Positions 38,917 through 49,447 of a stretch of 64,000 nucleotides of DNA are shown piece after piece. The position numbers were made by a program, and so were the translations under genes. Position 1 is the first letter of the stretch. Every line of letters begins with the position of its first letter. The DNA is taken from NCBI RefSeq assembly GCF_002742645.2, contig NZ_CP033875.1:806001-870000 (forward strand), in the 5' to 3' direction. The notes beneath the pieces are model-generated. The model was not told where the DNA came from. It ran no database searches and saw nothing but the letters and a program-made list of their open reading frames with translations. Origin of the DNA: Caulobacter sp. FWC26. GTDB lineage: Bacteria > Pseudomonadota > Alphaproteobacteria > Caulobacterales > Caulobacteraceae.

Positions 38917-41900
38917 CTAAGGCGTCGATGCACCCTTCGGCGCCTCGCGGGGCGTGATCACGCGACCCAATTTCGGCTTCAGCCACATTTCGAAGTCGTC
39001 GACGATCTCGTAGACCACAGGCACCAGCACCAGAGACAGTACGGTCGAGGTGATCAGGCCGCCGATCACCGCGACCGCCATGGGCTGACGGAACTCGGCG
39101 CCGGTGCCGATCCCCAAGGCGGTCGGCAGCATGCCGGCCATCATCGCCAAGGTGGTCATCACGATCGGACGCGCCCGTTCGTGGCAGGCGTCGAGGATGG
39201 CCTCGCGCTGGCTCATGCCCGCGCGCTCCTGTTCGATGGCGTACTCGACCAGCAGAATCGAGTTCTTGGCGGCCAGGCCCATCAGCATCAGGAAGCCGAT
39301 CAGCGACGGCATCGACAGCGACTGGCCCATGACCAGCAGGGCGAAGAACGCGCCGCCAATGGCCAGCGGCAAGGCGGACAAAATCGTGATCGGCTTGAAA
39401 AAGCTGCGGAACAGCAGCACCAGCACGCCGAACACCAGGCCGACCGCCGAGAGCAGGGCGATCGCGAAGCCACTGAAGAGCTCAACGAACGCTTCCTGGT
39501 CGCCGGCGGAGGCGGGGCCGACGCCTGGAGGCAGGTTCTTCATGGTGGGCAGATTGCCGACGTCGGACATCGCCTCGCCCAACTGGGCGCCGTTGTTAAG
39601 ATCGGCCTCGATGGTGACCTGTCGCTGGCGGGCGAAACGGTCGATCTTGGCCGGACCGGCCTGGAACGACAGGTCGGCGACCGTGTCGAGCCGGGTGCTG
39701 CCGCCGTTCGCCGTTGGCACGCGCAAGGCGCCGAGGGCGTCGAGGTCCTGGCGGCTCTCGGCGGGAAGGCGGACACGGATCGGGATCCGACGCTCGCCCT
39801 GAGTCATCTTGGCGACGTTGGCGTCGATGTCGCCCACCGTGGCCACGCGGGCGATGGCGGCGATATCGGCCGAACTGACGCCCAGGCGCGCGGCTTCGTC
39901 AGCCTTGGGGCGGATCAGGATCTCCGGGCCGCTGGGCGGTGAAGAGGGGCGCGGGTCGGCCACGGTCGACAGACCCTGCATCTCCCGCTCGATCTTGGCC
40001 GCGGTCCGCTCGAGCAGCGGGCCGTCTTCGGACACCAGAATGGTCTGGACCTCTGACGAGCCCCAGTCGCCCAAGAGGTTCACGCGGGCGTCGGGAATGT
40101 CGCGCAGGCCGGCGCGAACCTCTTGTTTGATCTCCGTGACCGACAGATCGCGGTCGCCCTTCAGGACGATGGTGATCGTGGCGTCGCGGATGTCGGCGCT
40201 GCTTTGACCGCCCCAGCCGCTGCCGATGTTCGAGCCGACCTGGGCGAAGACGTTGGTCACCTCGGGGCGCTTGCGGAACATCGTGGTCACCGCCTGCACG
40301 GTGCGATCCATGTCAGCGACGGTCGCGCCGGGCGGCCCTTGGACCTTGAGGTAGTAATAGTTGTTGTTGGCGGCCGGCTGGAACGCGGTCGGTAGCAGAC
40401 CGGCCAGCATGATGGAGCCGACAAAGATCACGCCGCCGATGACACAGGCGAGAATCCGGTGGTCGAGCGACCAGTCCAGGACAGTGCGATAGAAGCCCTT
40501 GAACGGTTTGCGCGGTTGGGGCGCCTTGGCTGGCTTGAGGAAGTAGGCGGCCAGCAGTGGCGTGAGCAGGCGCGCGACGACCAGCGAGAACAGCACCGCC
40601 ACAGCGACCGTCAGGCCAAATTCCTTGAAGAACTGGCCAGGCATGCCGGGCATGAACGATACCGGGACGAACACCGCCACGATCGTGAAGGTCGTGGCCA
40701 CGACCGCCAGGCCGATGGCGTCCGCGCCTTCGACGGCGGCTTGATACGGTCTCTGTCCGCGCGCCACCCGCTTTTCGATGTTCTCGATCTCGACCACGGC
40801 GTCGTCCACGAGAATCCCGATCACTAGGGTCAGGGCCAGAAGAGTCACGACATTCAGCGAGAAGCCCATGAACGCCATGAAGGCGAAGGTGGGCACCAGC
40901 GACACGGGCATGGCGATGGCGGTGATCAACGTCGCGCGCCATTCCCGCAGGAACAGGAACACCACGAGCGAGGCCAGCAGCATGCCCTCCAGCAGCGTAT
41001 GCTCGGTAGCCTTGAAGCTGGCGCGGGTCTCGTCGACGGTCGAGAAGATCTTCACGAACGTGACGCCCGGAGTCTTTTCAGCCAGGCGGTCTACGGCGGC
41101 CTTCACGCGATCCTCGACGGCGACATCGCTGGAGTCACGGGTCTTCATCACCTGGAAGGCGACGACGGGACGACCATCCAGGCGCGCGAAGCCACGTTCT
41201 TCTTCCGAGCCTTGACCAACCTGGGCCACGTCGGTCAGCTTCACATAGCGCCCGCCGCCGATGGGAATGGTGATCTGACGAAGTTGCTCGATCGTCGTCG
41301 CCGCCCCCAGCACACGCAGGGTCTGTTCGCGCCCGCCGACGTTGGCCCGACCGCCCGGGGCGTCGACGCTGAAACTGGCGAGGGCCTGGTTCAGTTGAGG
41401 CGCGGTGACGCCGAACGAAGCCATGCGATCGGGATCGAGGATGACATTGATCTCGCGATCGACGCCGCCCACCCGCGCCACCTGCGCCACGCCCTTTTCA
41501 CCCTGAAGGGCGCGGGTGACGGTGTCGTCGATGAACCACGACAGGTCCGTGGTGCTCATGCCCGGCGCCGACACCGCATAGGTGATGATCGGCGCGCTGG
41601 TGATCTCCAGGCGCTGGACGATCGGTTCGTCGACCTCGCGCGGCAGGACGGCGCGAGTCTGGTCCACCTTGGAGCGCACCTCGTCGGTGACCTTCTGCAG
41701 GTCCTCGCCGAGGTTGAACTCTATCGTGGTGGTCGAGGCGCCTTGGACCACCGAGGAGCGGATGGTCTTGACGTTGGAGATGCTGGCGACCGCGTCCTCT
41801 ATGGGACGTGTGACCTGGGTTTCCATCTCGCCAGGCGCGGCGCCGCTCTGGGTCACAGTCACGGTGACGGCGGGGAATTCGACGTTCGGGAACTGCTTGA

Positions 41901-42042
41901 TCGGCAGGCCCAGATAGGTCCCGACGCCGGCGATCAGCAGGGCGATGAACATCACCGCGACGGGGATCGGGTTACGGATCGCCCAGGCCGAGACTCGCAA
42001 CTGTCCGGTCGGATGTTCGTCGATGTTGTGGGTCTGGGTCAT
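38917..42042 (-). CDS. RND efflux permease (AcrB/MexF-like, HAE1 group)
   Basis: A 1041-residue inner-membrane proton-driven drug exporter. It has the N-terminal helix [20 protein letters not shown], porter subdomains beginning [20 protein letters not shown], and the proton-relay aspartates in [20 protein letters not shown]. The second repeat starts near [20 protein letters not shown] and ends with [20 protein letters not shown] and [16 protein letters not shown]. The start codon overlaps the adaptor gene stop by one base (TGATG), so translation is coupled. Third gene of the nodT-adaptor-permease operon. Substrates cannot be predicted. Confidence 0.94.
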   Translation of the reverse strand: MTQTHNIDEHPTGQLRVSAWAIRNPIPVAVMFIALLIAGVGTYLGLPIKQFPNVEFPAVTVTVTQSGAAPGEMETQVTRPIEDAVASISNVKTIRSSVVQGASTTTIEFNLGEDLQKVTDEVRSKVDQTRAVLPREVDEPIVQRLEITSAPIITYAVSAPGMSTTDLSWFIDDTVTRALQGEKGVAQVARVGGVDREINVILDPDRMASFGVTAPQLNQALASFSVDAPGGRANVGGREQTLRVLGAATTIEQLRQITIPIGGGRYVKLTDVAQVGQGSEEERGFARLDGRPVVAFQVMKTRDSSDVAVEDRVKAAVDRLAEKTPGVTFVKIFSTVDETRASFKATEHTLLEGMLLASLVVFLFLREWRATLITAIAMPVSLVPTFAFMAFMGFSLNVVTLLALTLVIGILVDDAVVEIENIEKRVARGQRPYQAAVEGADAIGLAVVATTFTIVAVFVPVSFMPGMPGQFFKEFGLTVAVAVLFSLVVARLLTPLLAAYFLKPAKAPQPRKPFKGFYRTVLDWSLDHRILACVIGGVIFVGSIMLAGLLPTAFQPAANNNYYYLKVQGPPGATVADMDRTVQAVTTMFRKRPEVTNVFAQVGSNIGSGWGGQSSADIRDATITIVLKGDRDLSVTEIKQEVRAGLRDIPDARVNLLGDWGSSEVQTILVSEDGPLLERTAAKIEREMQGLSTVADPRPSSPPSGPEILIRPKADEAARLGVSSADIAAIARVATVGDIDANVAKMTQGERRIPIRVRLPAESRQDLDALGALRVPTANGGSTRLDTVADLSFQAGPAKIDRFARQRQVTIEADLNNGAQLGEAMSDVGNLPTMKNLPPGVGPASAGDQEAFVELFSGFAIALLSAVGLVFGVLVLLFRSFFKPITILSALPLAIGGAFFALLVMGQSLSMPSLIGFLMLMGLAAKNSILLVEYAIEQERAGMSQREAILDACHERARPIVMTTLAMMAGMLPTALGIGTGAEFRQPMAVAVIGGLITSTVLSLVLVPVVYEIVDDFEMWLKPKLGRVITPREAPKGASTP

Positions 42043-43103
42043 CAGCGCGTCGCCTGCTGGGCCGGCGCGGGACGCACGACGTCGCCGTCGGTGACGAACG
42101 AGGCTCCGCCGAGGACGATCCGCGTGCCCGCAGGCGGGCCTTGGACCAGCTGGGCCCAGCCCCCGCCTTTTTGGCCGATCTTCACCGCCACCTGATGGGC
42201 GCGGTTGTTGCTGTCGACCGTCATCAGGAACAGGCCGTCGGCCTCATAGCGGATCGCCGATTCCGGCACGGCGGTCACCGGCGCGCCTGAGGCTCCGAAG
42301 GTGGCGCGGCCAAAGCCGCCGGGGCGCAGATCGGGGCGGACGGGCAGGCGGATGCGGACCTTGCCAAGGCGGTTGGCGCTGTCGACTCGCGGGCTGACCA
42401 GGCGCACGACGCCCGTCAATGCTTGTCCAGCGGGCAGTGAGACGGCCACTGACTGCCCGGGGCGTATGCCGCCGAGGTTGGCTTCGTTCACCTCGGCCTC
42501 CAGCTCGACTAGGCCGTCTCGGGCGATGGTGAACCAGGGTGAGGTCCCGCCACCCGCGATCTGGCCCGGCTGGACGCCGCGCGATAGCACCCGGCCGCTG
42601 ACGGGCGCGGTGATCGTCATCCGCGAGGCGCGAGTCCGCAGCTCCTTCAGCGCCGCTTCCTGGGCCTTGGCCTGGTAGCGACGGGTTTCGATCTGCTCCT
42701 GGCTCAGTACGCCCTGGCCGTCGAGGCCGGACACCCGCGCCGCCTCGGCCTGGGCCTGGGCGGTCACGGCGGCCTGCTGATCGATCTGGGCGCGGAGGAG
42801 GGTGTCGTCCAACTGCACCAGCGGCTGGCCGGCCCGGACCCAATCGCCCTCGTCGGCGTAGAGCCGCGCCACGCGGTAGCCTGTCAGCTCCGAACCCACA
42901 GCGGCTTCCTCGCGGGAGACCAAGAGGCCGGACGCTTCGACTCCGCCCCCGAGCGGGCGGGTCTCAACGCTGCCGACGCTGACGGTTCGAGCCGAGGCGG
43001 CGGCGGGCGCCTTTTCGGCGGAGGCGTCCTTCTTGCCGCCGCAGGCGGTCAATCCCACCCCAGCGCAGACCAAGGCGGTGGCGATCAGATAGCGGGTCGT
43101 CAT
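42042..43103 (-). CDS. RND periplasmic adaptor (membrane fusion) lipoprotein
   Basis: A 353-residue AcrA/MexE-like protein connecting the RND permease to its outer-membrane channel. The start at ATG 43103 gives MTTRYLIATALVCAGVGLTA and a lipobox Cys21. The barrel-sandwich (lipoyl) halves are GSELTGYRVARLYADEGDWV and RMTITAPVSGRVLSRGVQPG, separated by a short coiled-coil hairpin (AQAEAARVSGLDGQGVLSQE); the beta barrel follows with ELEAEVNEANLGGIRPGQSV. It lies 11 bases after nodT and is translationally coupled to the permease. Confidence 0.93.
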   Translation of the reverse strand: MTTRYLIATALVCAGVGLTACGGKKDASAEKAPAAASARTVSVGSVETRPLGGGVEASGLLVSREEAAVGSELTGYRVARLYADEGDWVRAGQPLVQLDDTLLRAQIDQQAAVTAQAQAEAARVSGLDGQGVLSQEQIETRRYQAKAQEAALKELRTRASRMTITAPVSGRVLSRGVQPGQIAGGGTSPWFTIARDGLVELEAEVNEANLGGIRPGQSVAVSLPAGQALTGVVRLVSPRVDSANRLGKVRIRLPVRPDLRPGGFGRATFGASGAPVTAVPESAIRYEADGLFLMTVDSNNRAHQVAVKIGQKGGGWAQLVQGPPAGTRIVLGGASFVTDGDVVRPAPAQQATR

Positions 43104-43114
43104 CGGAGCGGGTC

Positions 43115-44617
43115 TCACTGCGCGGAAGCCTTGGTCGGGACGGTCTCGGGCGACCATCCGCCGCCGAGCGCCTTGTAGGTTTGCACGGCGCGTTGCAGCG
43201 CCTGGGTTTGGGCGCCGGTTGCGGCGGAACGGACGTTCCGCCAGGCCTGCTCGGCCTGCAGCGCCGTGGTCAGGTCGGTCAGTCCGGCCGCGTAGCCTTT
43301 GCGGCTAGCCTCATAGGCGGCCGCCGCGCGACGCTCGCCCGCCGACAACAACGCGACGCGTTGTTCGTCTGCGGCCAGTTGCACCAGGGCGTTGTCGGCT
43401 TCGCCGAACGCGGTCTGAACGGCCTTCTCGTAGGTGATGGCGGCTTGTTCGACGCGGGCGTCGCTAGCCTTGATGTCGGCCATCAGCTTGGGGATGTTCA
43501 GGACCGGAACCGACAGGTTGGCCCCGATCGTCCAGGCCGAGCTCGTCGTCGAGGTCTCTGCGCCCGGGTTCAGGAAGCTGGGGCTGATCGCCTTGGAAAT
43601 CCCCACGCCCGGCGTCAGCGTCAGGGTGGGGAACAGAGCGAGCTCGCTGATGTTGAGATTGCCCGACGCCGAGGCCAGACGCGCGGCGGCCTCGCGCACG
43701 TCGGGGCGCCGCGCCAGCAACTGACCAGGCGTCGCGGCTGGGACGGCGGGCGGCTTGGCCAGCACAGGGCTGATGGCCAGCGTCTCCAGCGGATCGACGC
43801 CCTTGCCGACCAGGACAAGGAGCGTGCGTCGCGCGCCACGAAGTTGCGCCTCCAAGGCGGCGGCCTGCGCTTCGGCCTGAGCGAGGTCGGCGGCGGCGCG
43901 CTCGCCCTCCGACGTCGCGGTCAGCCCGCGACGGCCCCGCTCAAGGGCGACATCAGAGAGCGCCTTGGCGATGCGAACGCTCTCACGCGCGTCTTCCAGT
44001 TGCACCGCTAGGCCGCGCGCCTCGAAATACGACTGGGCCACATTGGCCGCGAGCGCCGCGCGAGCGCCCTCATAGGCAAAGCGGGCGGCCGCCATGTCGT
44101 TCTTGACGACCCGCAGCGCGGCGTTGCGGCGTCCGAGCAGGTCCAGCTCCCAGGAGACGTCGAAATTGGCGGAGTAGGTCTTGCTCACCCCACCCTGGGT
44201 GAAGCCGCCAGTGCCGCTCTGGTCGATGATGTCGGTGTCGGTGCGTTGGGCGGAGCCCACGAGCGGAGTTTGCGGGATATAGATCTGCCGCACCTGACCT
44301 TGTCGGATGGCGCGGGCTTCCTCCAGTCGCGCGGCGGCCAGCCGAGCGTCGGGGCTCTGGGCGAGGGCCGTGCTGACCAGATCGTTCAGAGCTGGGTCCC
44401 CGAACTGGGTCCACCATTGGTCCAGCGCTTGCGACGCCAGCGGCGCGCTGGTCGACGCCTCATAGGTGTCGGGTAACTTGACCTCGACCTGCCGCGCGGG
44501 GGTTGTGCAGGCGGCCATGACCGCGCCCGTCAGCGCAAGGGTCGCAAGATGGCTGGCGCGGGAGACGCCACCCGGCCGGTCCAGTCTCTGGAAAGCGCCG
44601 GTCTTGGCGAGACGCAT
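43115..44617 (-). CDS. NodT-family outer-membrane efflux lipoprotein
   Basis: A 500-residue TolC-like outer-membrane channel. The start MRLAKTGAFQRLDRPGGVSR leads to a lipoprotein signal with Cys37 in ALTGAVMAACTTP. Two OEP repeats are visible (first DQWWTQFGDPALNDLVSTAL, LDLLGRRNAALRVVKNDMAA; second LLARRPDVREAAARLASASG, ITYEKAVQTAFGEADNALVQ), each with the long coiled-coil helices. It is first in the operon with the adaptor and RND permease, so this unit encodes a full tripartite pump. The frame is open 76 codons further upstream, but that part has no signal sequence. Confidence 0.92.
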   Translation of the reverse strand: MRLAKTGAFQRLDRPGGVSRASHLATLALTGAVMAACTTPARQVEVKLPDTYEASTSAPLASQALDQWWTQFGDPALNDLVSTALAQSPDARLAAARLEEARAIRQGQVRQIYIPQTPLVGSAQRTDTDIIDQSGTGGFTQGGVSKTYSANFDVSWELDLLGRRNAALRVVKNDMAAARFAYEGARAALAANVAQSYFEARGLAVQLEDARESVRIAKALSDVALERGRRGLTATSEGERAAADLAQAEAQAAALEAQLRGARRTLLVLVGKGVDPLETLAISPVLAKPPAVPAATPGQLLARRPDVREAAARLASASGNLNISELALFPTLTLTPGVGISKAISPSFLNPGAETSTTSSAWTIGANLSVPVLNIPKLMADIKASDARVEQAAITYEKAVQTAFGEADNALVQLAADEQRVALLSAGERRAAAAYEASRKGYAAGLTDLTTALQAEQAWRNVRSAATGAQTQALQRAVQTYKALGGGWSPETVPTKASAQ

Positions 44618-45141
44618 GAAATTCAATCCGGTTGTTATGACGCGAGACGCGCCCAGGCGACCATCGGTCTCCCAATTAGGGGGCTGGCCCCGGGAGGGAA
44701 ACCCCTGGTCGAAAGCTTTAACGGTCCTATTCGCCGGCTGGACGCAGTCTTGAACGGCGCCGATCCCATACCTGTCAGCAGTGTGGTCGATTGACGCGGC
44801 GCCGAACTGGCGTCCCTGGCGCAGGTTGACGTCGCGGTAAAACATACCGCATCATCGAAACAGGTGTTCGGCTCGTTTTGTCGAATGCTCGCTCGCCGCA
44901 GTTGGCGAGCCAGTGGCGTGGCTTTTCAAGCGTCCGGCCCCGGGGGACCAAGGCTTGTCGGCTCTAAACGGCGCATCTCAAGGTTTCGAAAAAGGACCTG
45001 CTGGTCGGCGCGGCTGCATCCGCGTCGGCAGGCTCGCGCGCGCCGGAGGTCTGTCAGGAACACCGCCGCCCGGCTGAACGCGATCTGGCCCCGCGAAAAG
45101 ACGACCGGCCAATCAAGAACGAACCGAGGGAGGGAATACGA
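44618..45141. other. Divergent promoter region of the RND operon and TonB receptor
   Basis: 524 bases without a supported gene. It contains a TTGACG (44826-44831) overlapping a palindrome GCGGTA-AAACA-TACCGC (44834-44850) and a GC-rich stretch. Regulators for the pump and the receptor probably act here. Confidence 0.6.
44834..44850. promoter_or_regulatory. Candidate repressor palindrome
   Basis: GCGGTA-AAACA-TACCGC, perfect 6-base arms, next to a TTGACG hexamer in the region between nodT and the TonB-dependent receptor gene. A TetR- or LacI-type site is plausible; the protein that binds it is unknown. Confidence 0.4.
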
Positions 45142-48135
45142 ATGAACAGAAGCAGCTTCCTGCGTGGAGGGTCATGCCTAGCGCTGGCCTTGGCGATGGC
45201 GGGCGCGGCTCAGGCCCAAGAGGCCCAGAAGCCGGACGTGTCGACCCAGGTCGAGGAAGTCGTGGTCACGGGCTCCTTCATCAAGGGAACGCCCGAGGAC
45301 GCGGCCCTGCCGGTCGAGGTGATCGGCGCCGAGGAGCTGCAGAAGCGGGGTTCGCCTTCCACCGTGGAACTGCTGAAGGCGCTCTCGGTCTCGAACGGGG
45401 TGCTGGGCGACACCAACCAGTTCGACAGCCGCGCGCAGGGCTCTGAAGGCTCGGGCTCCGTCAACCTGCGGGGTCTCGGCTCGCAGCGCACCCTGGTGCT
45501 GCTGAATGGTCGTCGCCTGGCGATCAACCCGTTCGGTCAGGCGGGCGCAGGCATCGTCGACACCAACATTATTCCCGCCGCCGCGATCGGCCGCCTGGAA
45601 GTGCTGAAGGATGGCGCGGCCGCCACCTATGGCTCGGACGCCATCGCCGGCGTCGTCAACTTCATCACCAAGAAGAGCTTCGAGGGGCTGGAGGTCGCCG
45701 CCGACTATCGTCACATCAACGGCTCTGACGGCGATTACGGTCTCAACTTCACCTGGGGCAAGGTCTGGGAGAACGGCAACGTACTGGCCAGCTTGGGCTG
45801 GCAACACCGCTCGAAGCTCTCGGTGGCCGAGCGCGACTGGGCCAATCGGTCCTATCTCAGCAACCCCGAGGCCGGCTGGTCCGCAGCCGGCAACCCATCG
45901 ACCTTCATCCCGCTGGCCAGCACCACCAACGGCATGCGTGACCCGGCCTGTTCCAGCCTGGGCGGCTTCGCCGGCTTCAGCGGGCTGACGCCGGTCTGCT
46001 ACTGGCACTATACGCCGTTCGACAATCTGGTCGAAAAGTCCAACGCCATTCAGGCCTACGCCGAGGCCAACGCCGACCTGTCGGCGACGACCAAGTTCCA
46101 TGTCGAGGTGCTCTACGCTCACACCGACGTGCCCGAGTGGAACACCTCGCCGTCCTACGCCGCCTTGGCCGTTCCGACCGCCGAAGCGTCTCCCGTTCCG
46201 GGTCGCTACATCGTGCCGGCCACCAATCCCGGCCTGATCGCCTTCATGGCGGCCAACCCGACGGTGCAACTGTCCAGCCTGGCGACGGGCGCCGTGTCGA
46301 CGGTTCCGAGCTCGGTGTTCGCGTTCGGCGCGATCAACGCCGCCAACCGGCCGTTTGGCATCGGGGGCAATCCGAAGTTCGGCTATGGCCCCTCGATCGG
46401 CGCCCGCTCATTCGACGCCTTCCGGGTGTCGGCCGACCTGTCGGGCGAGTTCGAGAACGGCATCGGCTGGGACGTGGCGCTGACCTACTCCCAGGAAATC
46501 GCCATCCGCACCGGCTACGACACGCTGGTCAACCGCTTCGCCCTGGCGCTGCAAGGCCTGGGCGGTCCGCTTTGCGACAGCAATCCGTCGCTGCCGGGCA
46601 TCCAAGGCACGCCCGGCGTGGGCCAGTGCATGTATTATAACCCGTTCGCCAGCGCGATCCCCAGCAACGCGATCACAGGCCAGGCCAACGCCGGCTACAA
46701 CCCAGCCCTGGCCAACAACAAGGATCTGGTCGACTGGTTCTTCAAGAAGCTGTCGACCAAGCAGTCCTCGCGCCTGTTCGTGGGCGAGGCCGTGTTGAAC
46801 GGCAAGACCAACATCACCTTGAAGGGCGGTGACGTCGCCTGGGCGGCCGGCGTCCAGTATCGCCGCAGCTACTTCACGGCCGACTACAACGACATCAGCA
46901 ACGCGGCGATCAATCCGTGCGTCAACACGCCGGACTTCGGGGTCACCACGTGCACCGGTTCGGTGCGGAACGGACCGTTCATGTTCCTCGGCGTCGGAAA
47001 CGAGGCCGACAACCAAAGCGACGTGATGGCGGCTTTCGGCGAACTCTCCGTGCCGATTACCGACGACTTCCAGGCGCAGCTCGCGGCGCGCTACGAGAAG
47101 TACGGCGGCGCGGTGGGCTCGACCTTCAATCCGAAGGCGTCGCTGCGCTGGCAAGCCACGCCCTGGATGGCCTTGCGGGCTTCAGCCGGCTCGACCTTCC
47201 GTGGGCCGCCGGATCCGCTGACCACCACCACCTCCGTGACGTCGCTGCAGGGCATCCTCGGTGTGTTCCGAGCCGTCGACATCTACGGCAACCCGAACCT
47301 CAAGCCGGAGAAGGCCAAGACCTATAACGCCGGCGTGCTGTTCAATAAGGGGGACTTCAAGGCCAGCGTCGACTACTTCTATTTCGACTTCAAAGATCCG
47401 ATCGTCGCCGAACCGGTCGCCGGCATGGTCGCTTCGCTCTATCCGAACGGCGCGGCCGGGGCCAACAACTGCGCCGATCCCGCCTATGCCGCGCTGGTCG
47501 CGCGCTTCACCTTCACAGGCGCCTGCGCGACTCCGACGACCAGCATCGCGCGCCTGCGCACCAACTACATCAACGGCGCGCCGGTGAAGAACGCCGGCTT
47601 CGACTTCTCGGCCGACTATCGGTTCCGTGAGGTGATGGGCGGCGACATCTCGATCGGCGGCTCCGCCACCTACATCCAGAAATACAAGGTCGGCGCCACC
47701 CAGGTGGAAGGCATCACGGTCGAGAAGGCTTTCGACGCCGTGGGCCTGCTGAACTATCAGACGACTGTGGTGCCCATCCCGAAGTGGAAGGGCGACGCCT
47801 ATGCTGAATGGAACTCCGGGCCGCACAACCTGCGTCTGTCGGTCCACTACATCGGCTCCTACACCGACCAGCGCACCGCGCCCTTCGCGGCCAACGCCTA
47901 CAAGGACACTACGGGCGCCGGTGTCACGGTCAGTGCGGGCAAGAAGATCGAAAAGCAGGTCCTGACCAACCTCGCCTATCGCGTCTTCCTGCCTTGGGAC
48001 ACCACGGCGACCCTGGCGATAACCAACATCTTCGACAAGGACCCGTCCTACGCCCGTCTCGACCTGGGCTACGACCCGTTCACCGGCGATCCGCTGGGCC
48101 GCACCTACAAGGTGGGCCTGCGCAAGAAGTTCTAG
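45142..48135 (+). CDS. TonB-dependent outer-membrane receptor
   Basis: A 997-residue active-transport receptor. Signal peptide FLRGGSCLALALAMAGAAQA is followed by a TonB-box-like EEVVVTGSF, a plug domain (PVEVIGAEELQKRGSPSTVE, SVNLRGLGSQRTLVLLNGRR, LEVLKDGAAATYGSDAIAGV) and a 22-strand-type barrel ending in Phe (YKVGLRKKF). LNGRR and DGAAATYGSDAIAGV-type motifs are characteristic of the large Caulobacter/Sphingomonas receptors for sugars, peptides and other organic substrates. The ligand is unknown, and no uptake or hydrolase genes are adjacent. A strong hairpin follows the stop. Confidence 0.95.
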   Translation: MNRSSFLRGGSCLALALAMAGAAQAQEAQKPDVSTQVEEVVVTGSFIKGTPEDAALPVEVIGAEELQKRGSPSTVELLKALSVSNGVLGDTNQFDSRAQGSEGSGSVNLRGLGSQRTLVLLNGRRLAINPFGQAGAGIVDTNIIPAAAIGRLEVLKDGAAATYGSDAIAGVVNFITKKSFEGLEVAADYRHINGSDGDYGLNFTWGKVWENGNVLASLGWQHRSKLSVAERDWANRSYLSNPEAGWSAAGNPSTFIPLASTTNGMRDPACSSLGGFAGFSGLTPVCYWHYTPFDNLVEKSNAIQAYAEANADLSATTKFHVEVLYAHTDVPEWNTSPSYAALAVPTAEASPVPGRYIVPATNPGLIAFMAANPTVQLSSLATGAVSTVPSSVFAFGAINAANRPFGIGGNPKFGYGPSIGARSFDAFRVSADLSGEFENGIGWDVALTYSQEIAIRTGYDTLVNRFALALQGLGGPLCDSNPSLPGIQGTPGVGQCMYYNPFASAIPSNAITGQANAGYNPALANNKDLVDWFFKKLSTKQSSRLFVGEAVLNGKTNITLKGGDVAWAAGVQYRRSYFTADYNDISNAAINPCVNTPDFGVTTCTGSVRNGPFMFLGVGNEADNQSDVMAAFGELSVPITDDFQAQLAARYEKYGGAVGSTFNPKASLRWQATPWMALRASAGSTFRGPPDPLTTTTSVTSLQGILGVFRAVDIYGNPNLKPEKAKTYNAGVLFNKGDFKASVDYFYFDFKDPIVAEPVAGMVASLYPNGAAGANNCADPAYAALVARFTFTGACATPTTSIARLRTNYINGAPVKNAGFDFSADYRFREVMGGDISIGGSATYIQKYKVGATQVEGITVEKAFDAVGLLNYQTTVVPIPKWKGDAYAEWNSGPHNLRLSVHYIGSYTDQRTAPFAANAYKDTTGAGVTVSAGKKIEKQVLTNLAYRVFLPWDTTATLAITNIFDKDPSYARLDLGYDPFTGDPLGRTYKVGLRKKF

Positions 48136-48160
48136 TTCCTCGGCGTTTTGTGGGAACTTG

Positions 48161-48195
48161 CGGCGCGTCCTTACCCAAGGACGCGCCGTCTTCTT
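48161..48195 (+). terminator. Intrinsic terminator of the TonB-dependent receptor gene
   Basis: Perfect 12-base arms CGGCGCGTCCTT and AAGGACGCGCCG with loop ACCC, followed by TCTTCTT, 25 bases after the stop codon. Confidence 0.85.
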
Positions 48196-48240
48196 GAGAT
48201 GTCGTTGGGAGCAAGCGCGGCCGAAGCCTGCCGCGGGCGC

Positions 48241-49356
48241 CTAGAGCCAGTCCAGCAGGCTCGCGGGGCCGGCCAACGAGCCATCCGCGTTGAACATCTG
48301 GGCCAGCTTGTCGCGCGCGGACTGCAACTCGACCATCCTGGCGTAGATGTCGGCGGTCCAGCCGCCCGCCTCGCGTTCCTCGGCGGTCATGGCGGCGTAG
48401 CGCGTGATCATCGCCTTGCCAAAGCCGCCCGCGTCCTCGGCCGTGGACTGGTAGCTGGCCTTGATGGCGGCGCTGTCGCGCGTGCGAATCTCGGCCTTGG
48501 CTTGCGTGATCTCGTGCGGAGAAAACAGCTCGTCCTTGTTGAGGGCGATGGCGGACAGCGAGCGGTCGTCGAAACGGCGGAAGTCGATCTCGCCGCTGTT
48601 GGGGTCTTTCGCCGCATCCGGCTGGAAGGCCAGGGCGTACTGCTTGTCCAGCGCGGCGCGCACGTCGGCAGCCAGCTTACCGAACTCCCGGGTCTTGGCG
48701 CCGGCCACCGCGCTGCCGGTCTCGGTCATGTAGGCTGCGACGCTGTCATGCGCGATCCCGGCGGGCGCGAGGCCGGGCCGAGCCAGGGCCTGCTTGCGTC
48801 CCTCGACCAAAGCGTCGTGCTCCTGGGTCCACGCTGCGGAAGCCTTCTCTTCCGGACCCGCAGTGTCGAGGTGATCGAGCGCGGCTTGATAGAGGCTGGC
48901 ATAGTCGCCGGTCAGTCGCGCCTGGGCGGCTGGGCTGGCGAGCACGCTGTCTTGCCGCGACTTGAGCGTCAGGCTGGCGACCACCTGCTGTTCGATCGGG
49001 AACTGGCCGCCCTTGTTGCTGGCCACCGCGAACAGCGTCCGACGATCCAGAGACGAGAGATCGATCGTCGCGTTTCCGTCCTTTAGCGCGCTCGTGGCGC
49101 CGGCCGCTTTCAGGCGCGCATTGATCGCCGTCCGGGCCTCGGACACGACCGTCTCGATCGTCCGGGAGTCGGTCTGGGCCTTCAGCGCGGCCTGGGCGGC
49201 GGGCGAGAGCGTGACGTTCACCGCGGGGGTGTTGATCGTTTCGCTCTGGTCGCGCGTCTTGGCCTGGGCGGCTGCCTGACTGGCGCGCTGCGCCGCCGTC
49301 TGGCCGGCGGTCAGGCCAGACGTATAGGTCGACGTGTACGGGTTGATCGTCGTCAT
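48241..49356 (-). CDS. Hypothetical protein with two internal repeats
   Basis: A 371-residue protein that I do not recognise. No signal peptide or membrane segment; the N-terminus MTTINPYTSTYTSGLTAGQT is Ser/Thr/Ala-rich, reminiscent of flagellar or secreted substrates. Residues about 74-140 and 231-299 are a diverged duplication: IDLSSLDRRTLFAVASNKGG against IDFRRFDDRSLSAIALNKDE, each followed by an F-x3-E helix. Start MTTINPY is preferred over an ATG eight codons upstream (MIRLKSCD). No ribosome site is strong. It stands alone, convergent with the TonB receptor gene. Confidence 0.8.
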   Translation of the reverse strand: MTTINPYTSTYTSGLTAGQTAAQRASQAAAQAKTRDQSETINTPAVNVTLSPAAQAALKAQTDSRTIETVVSEARTAINARLKAAGATSALKDGNATIDLSSLDRRTLFAVASNKGGQFPIEQQVVASLTLKSRQDSVLASPAAQARLTGDYASLYQAALDHLDTAGPEEKASAAWTQEHDALVEGRKQALARPGLAPAGIAHDSVAAYMTETGSAVAGAKTREFGKLAADVRAALDKQYALAFQPDAAKDPNSGEIDFRRFDDRSLSAIALNKDELFSPHEITQAKAEIRTRDSAAIKASYQSTAEDAGGFGKAMITRYAAMTAEEREAGGWTADIYARMVELQSARDKLAQMFNADGSLAGPASLLDWL

Positions 49357-49447
49357 GTCGCACGACTTCAAGCGAATCAATCGCTCGAATTTAGCAGCCG
49401 CCAGGGCGCTTGGGCGCCCTATGGTTAATCGGGCGTGACCGAGGCGA

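Noticed and set aside
44864..45145. A 93-codon frame upstream of the TonB-dependent receptor
   Set aside because: Arg-rich product without features, ending at the receptor start; more likely promoter and leader DNA.
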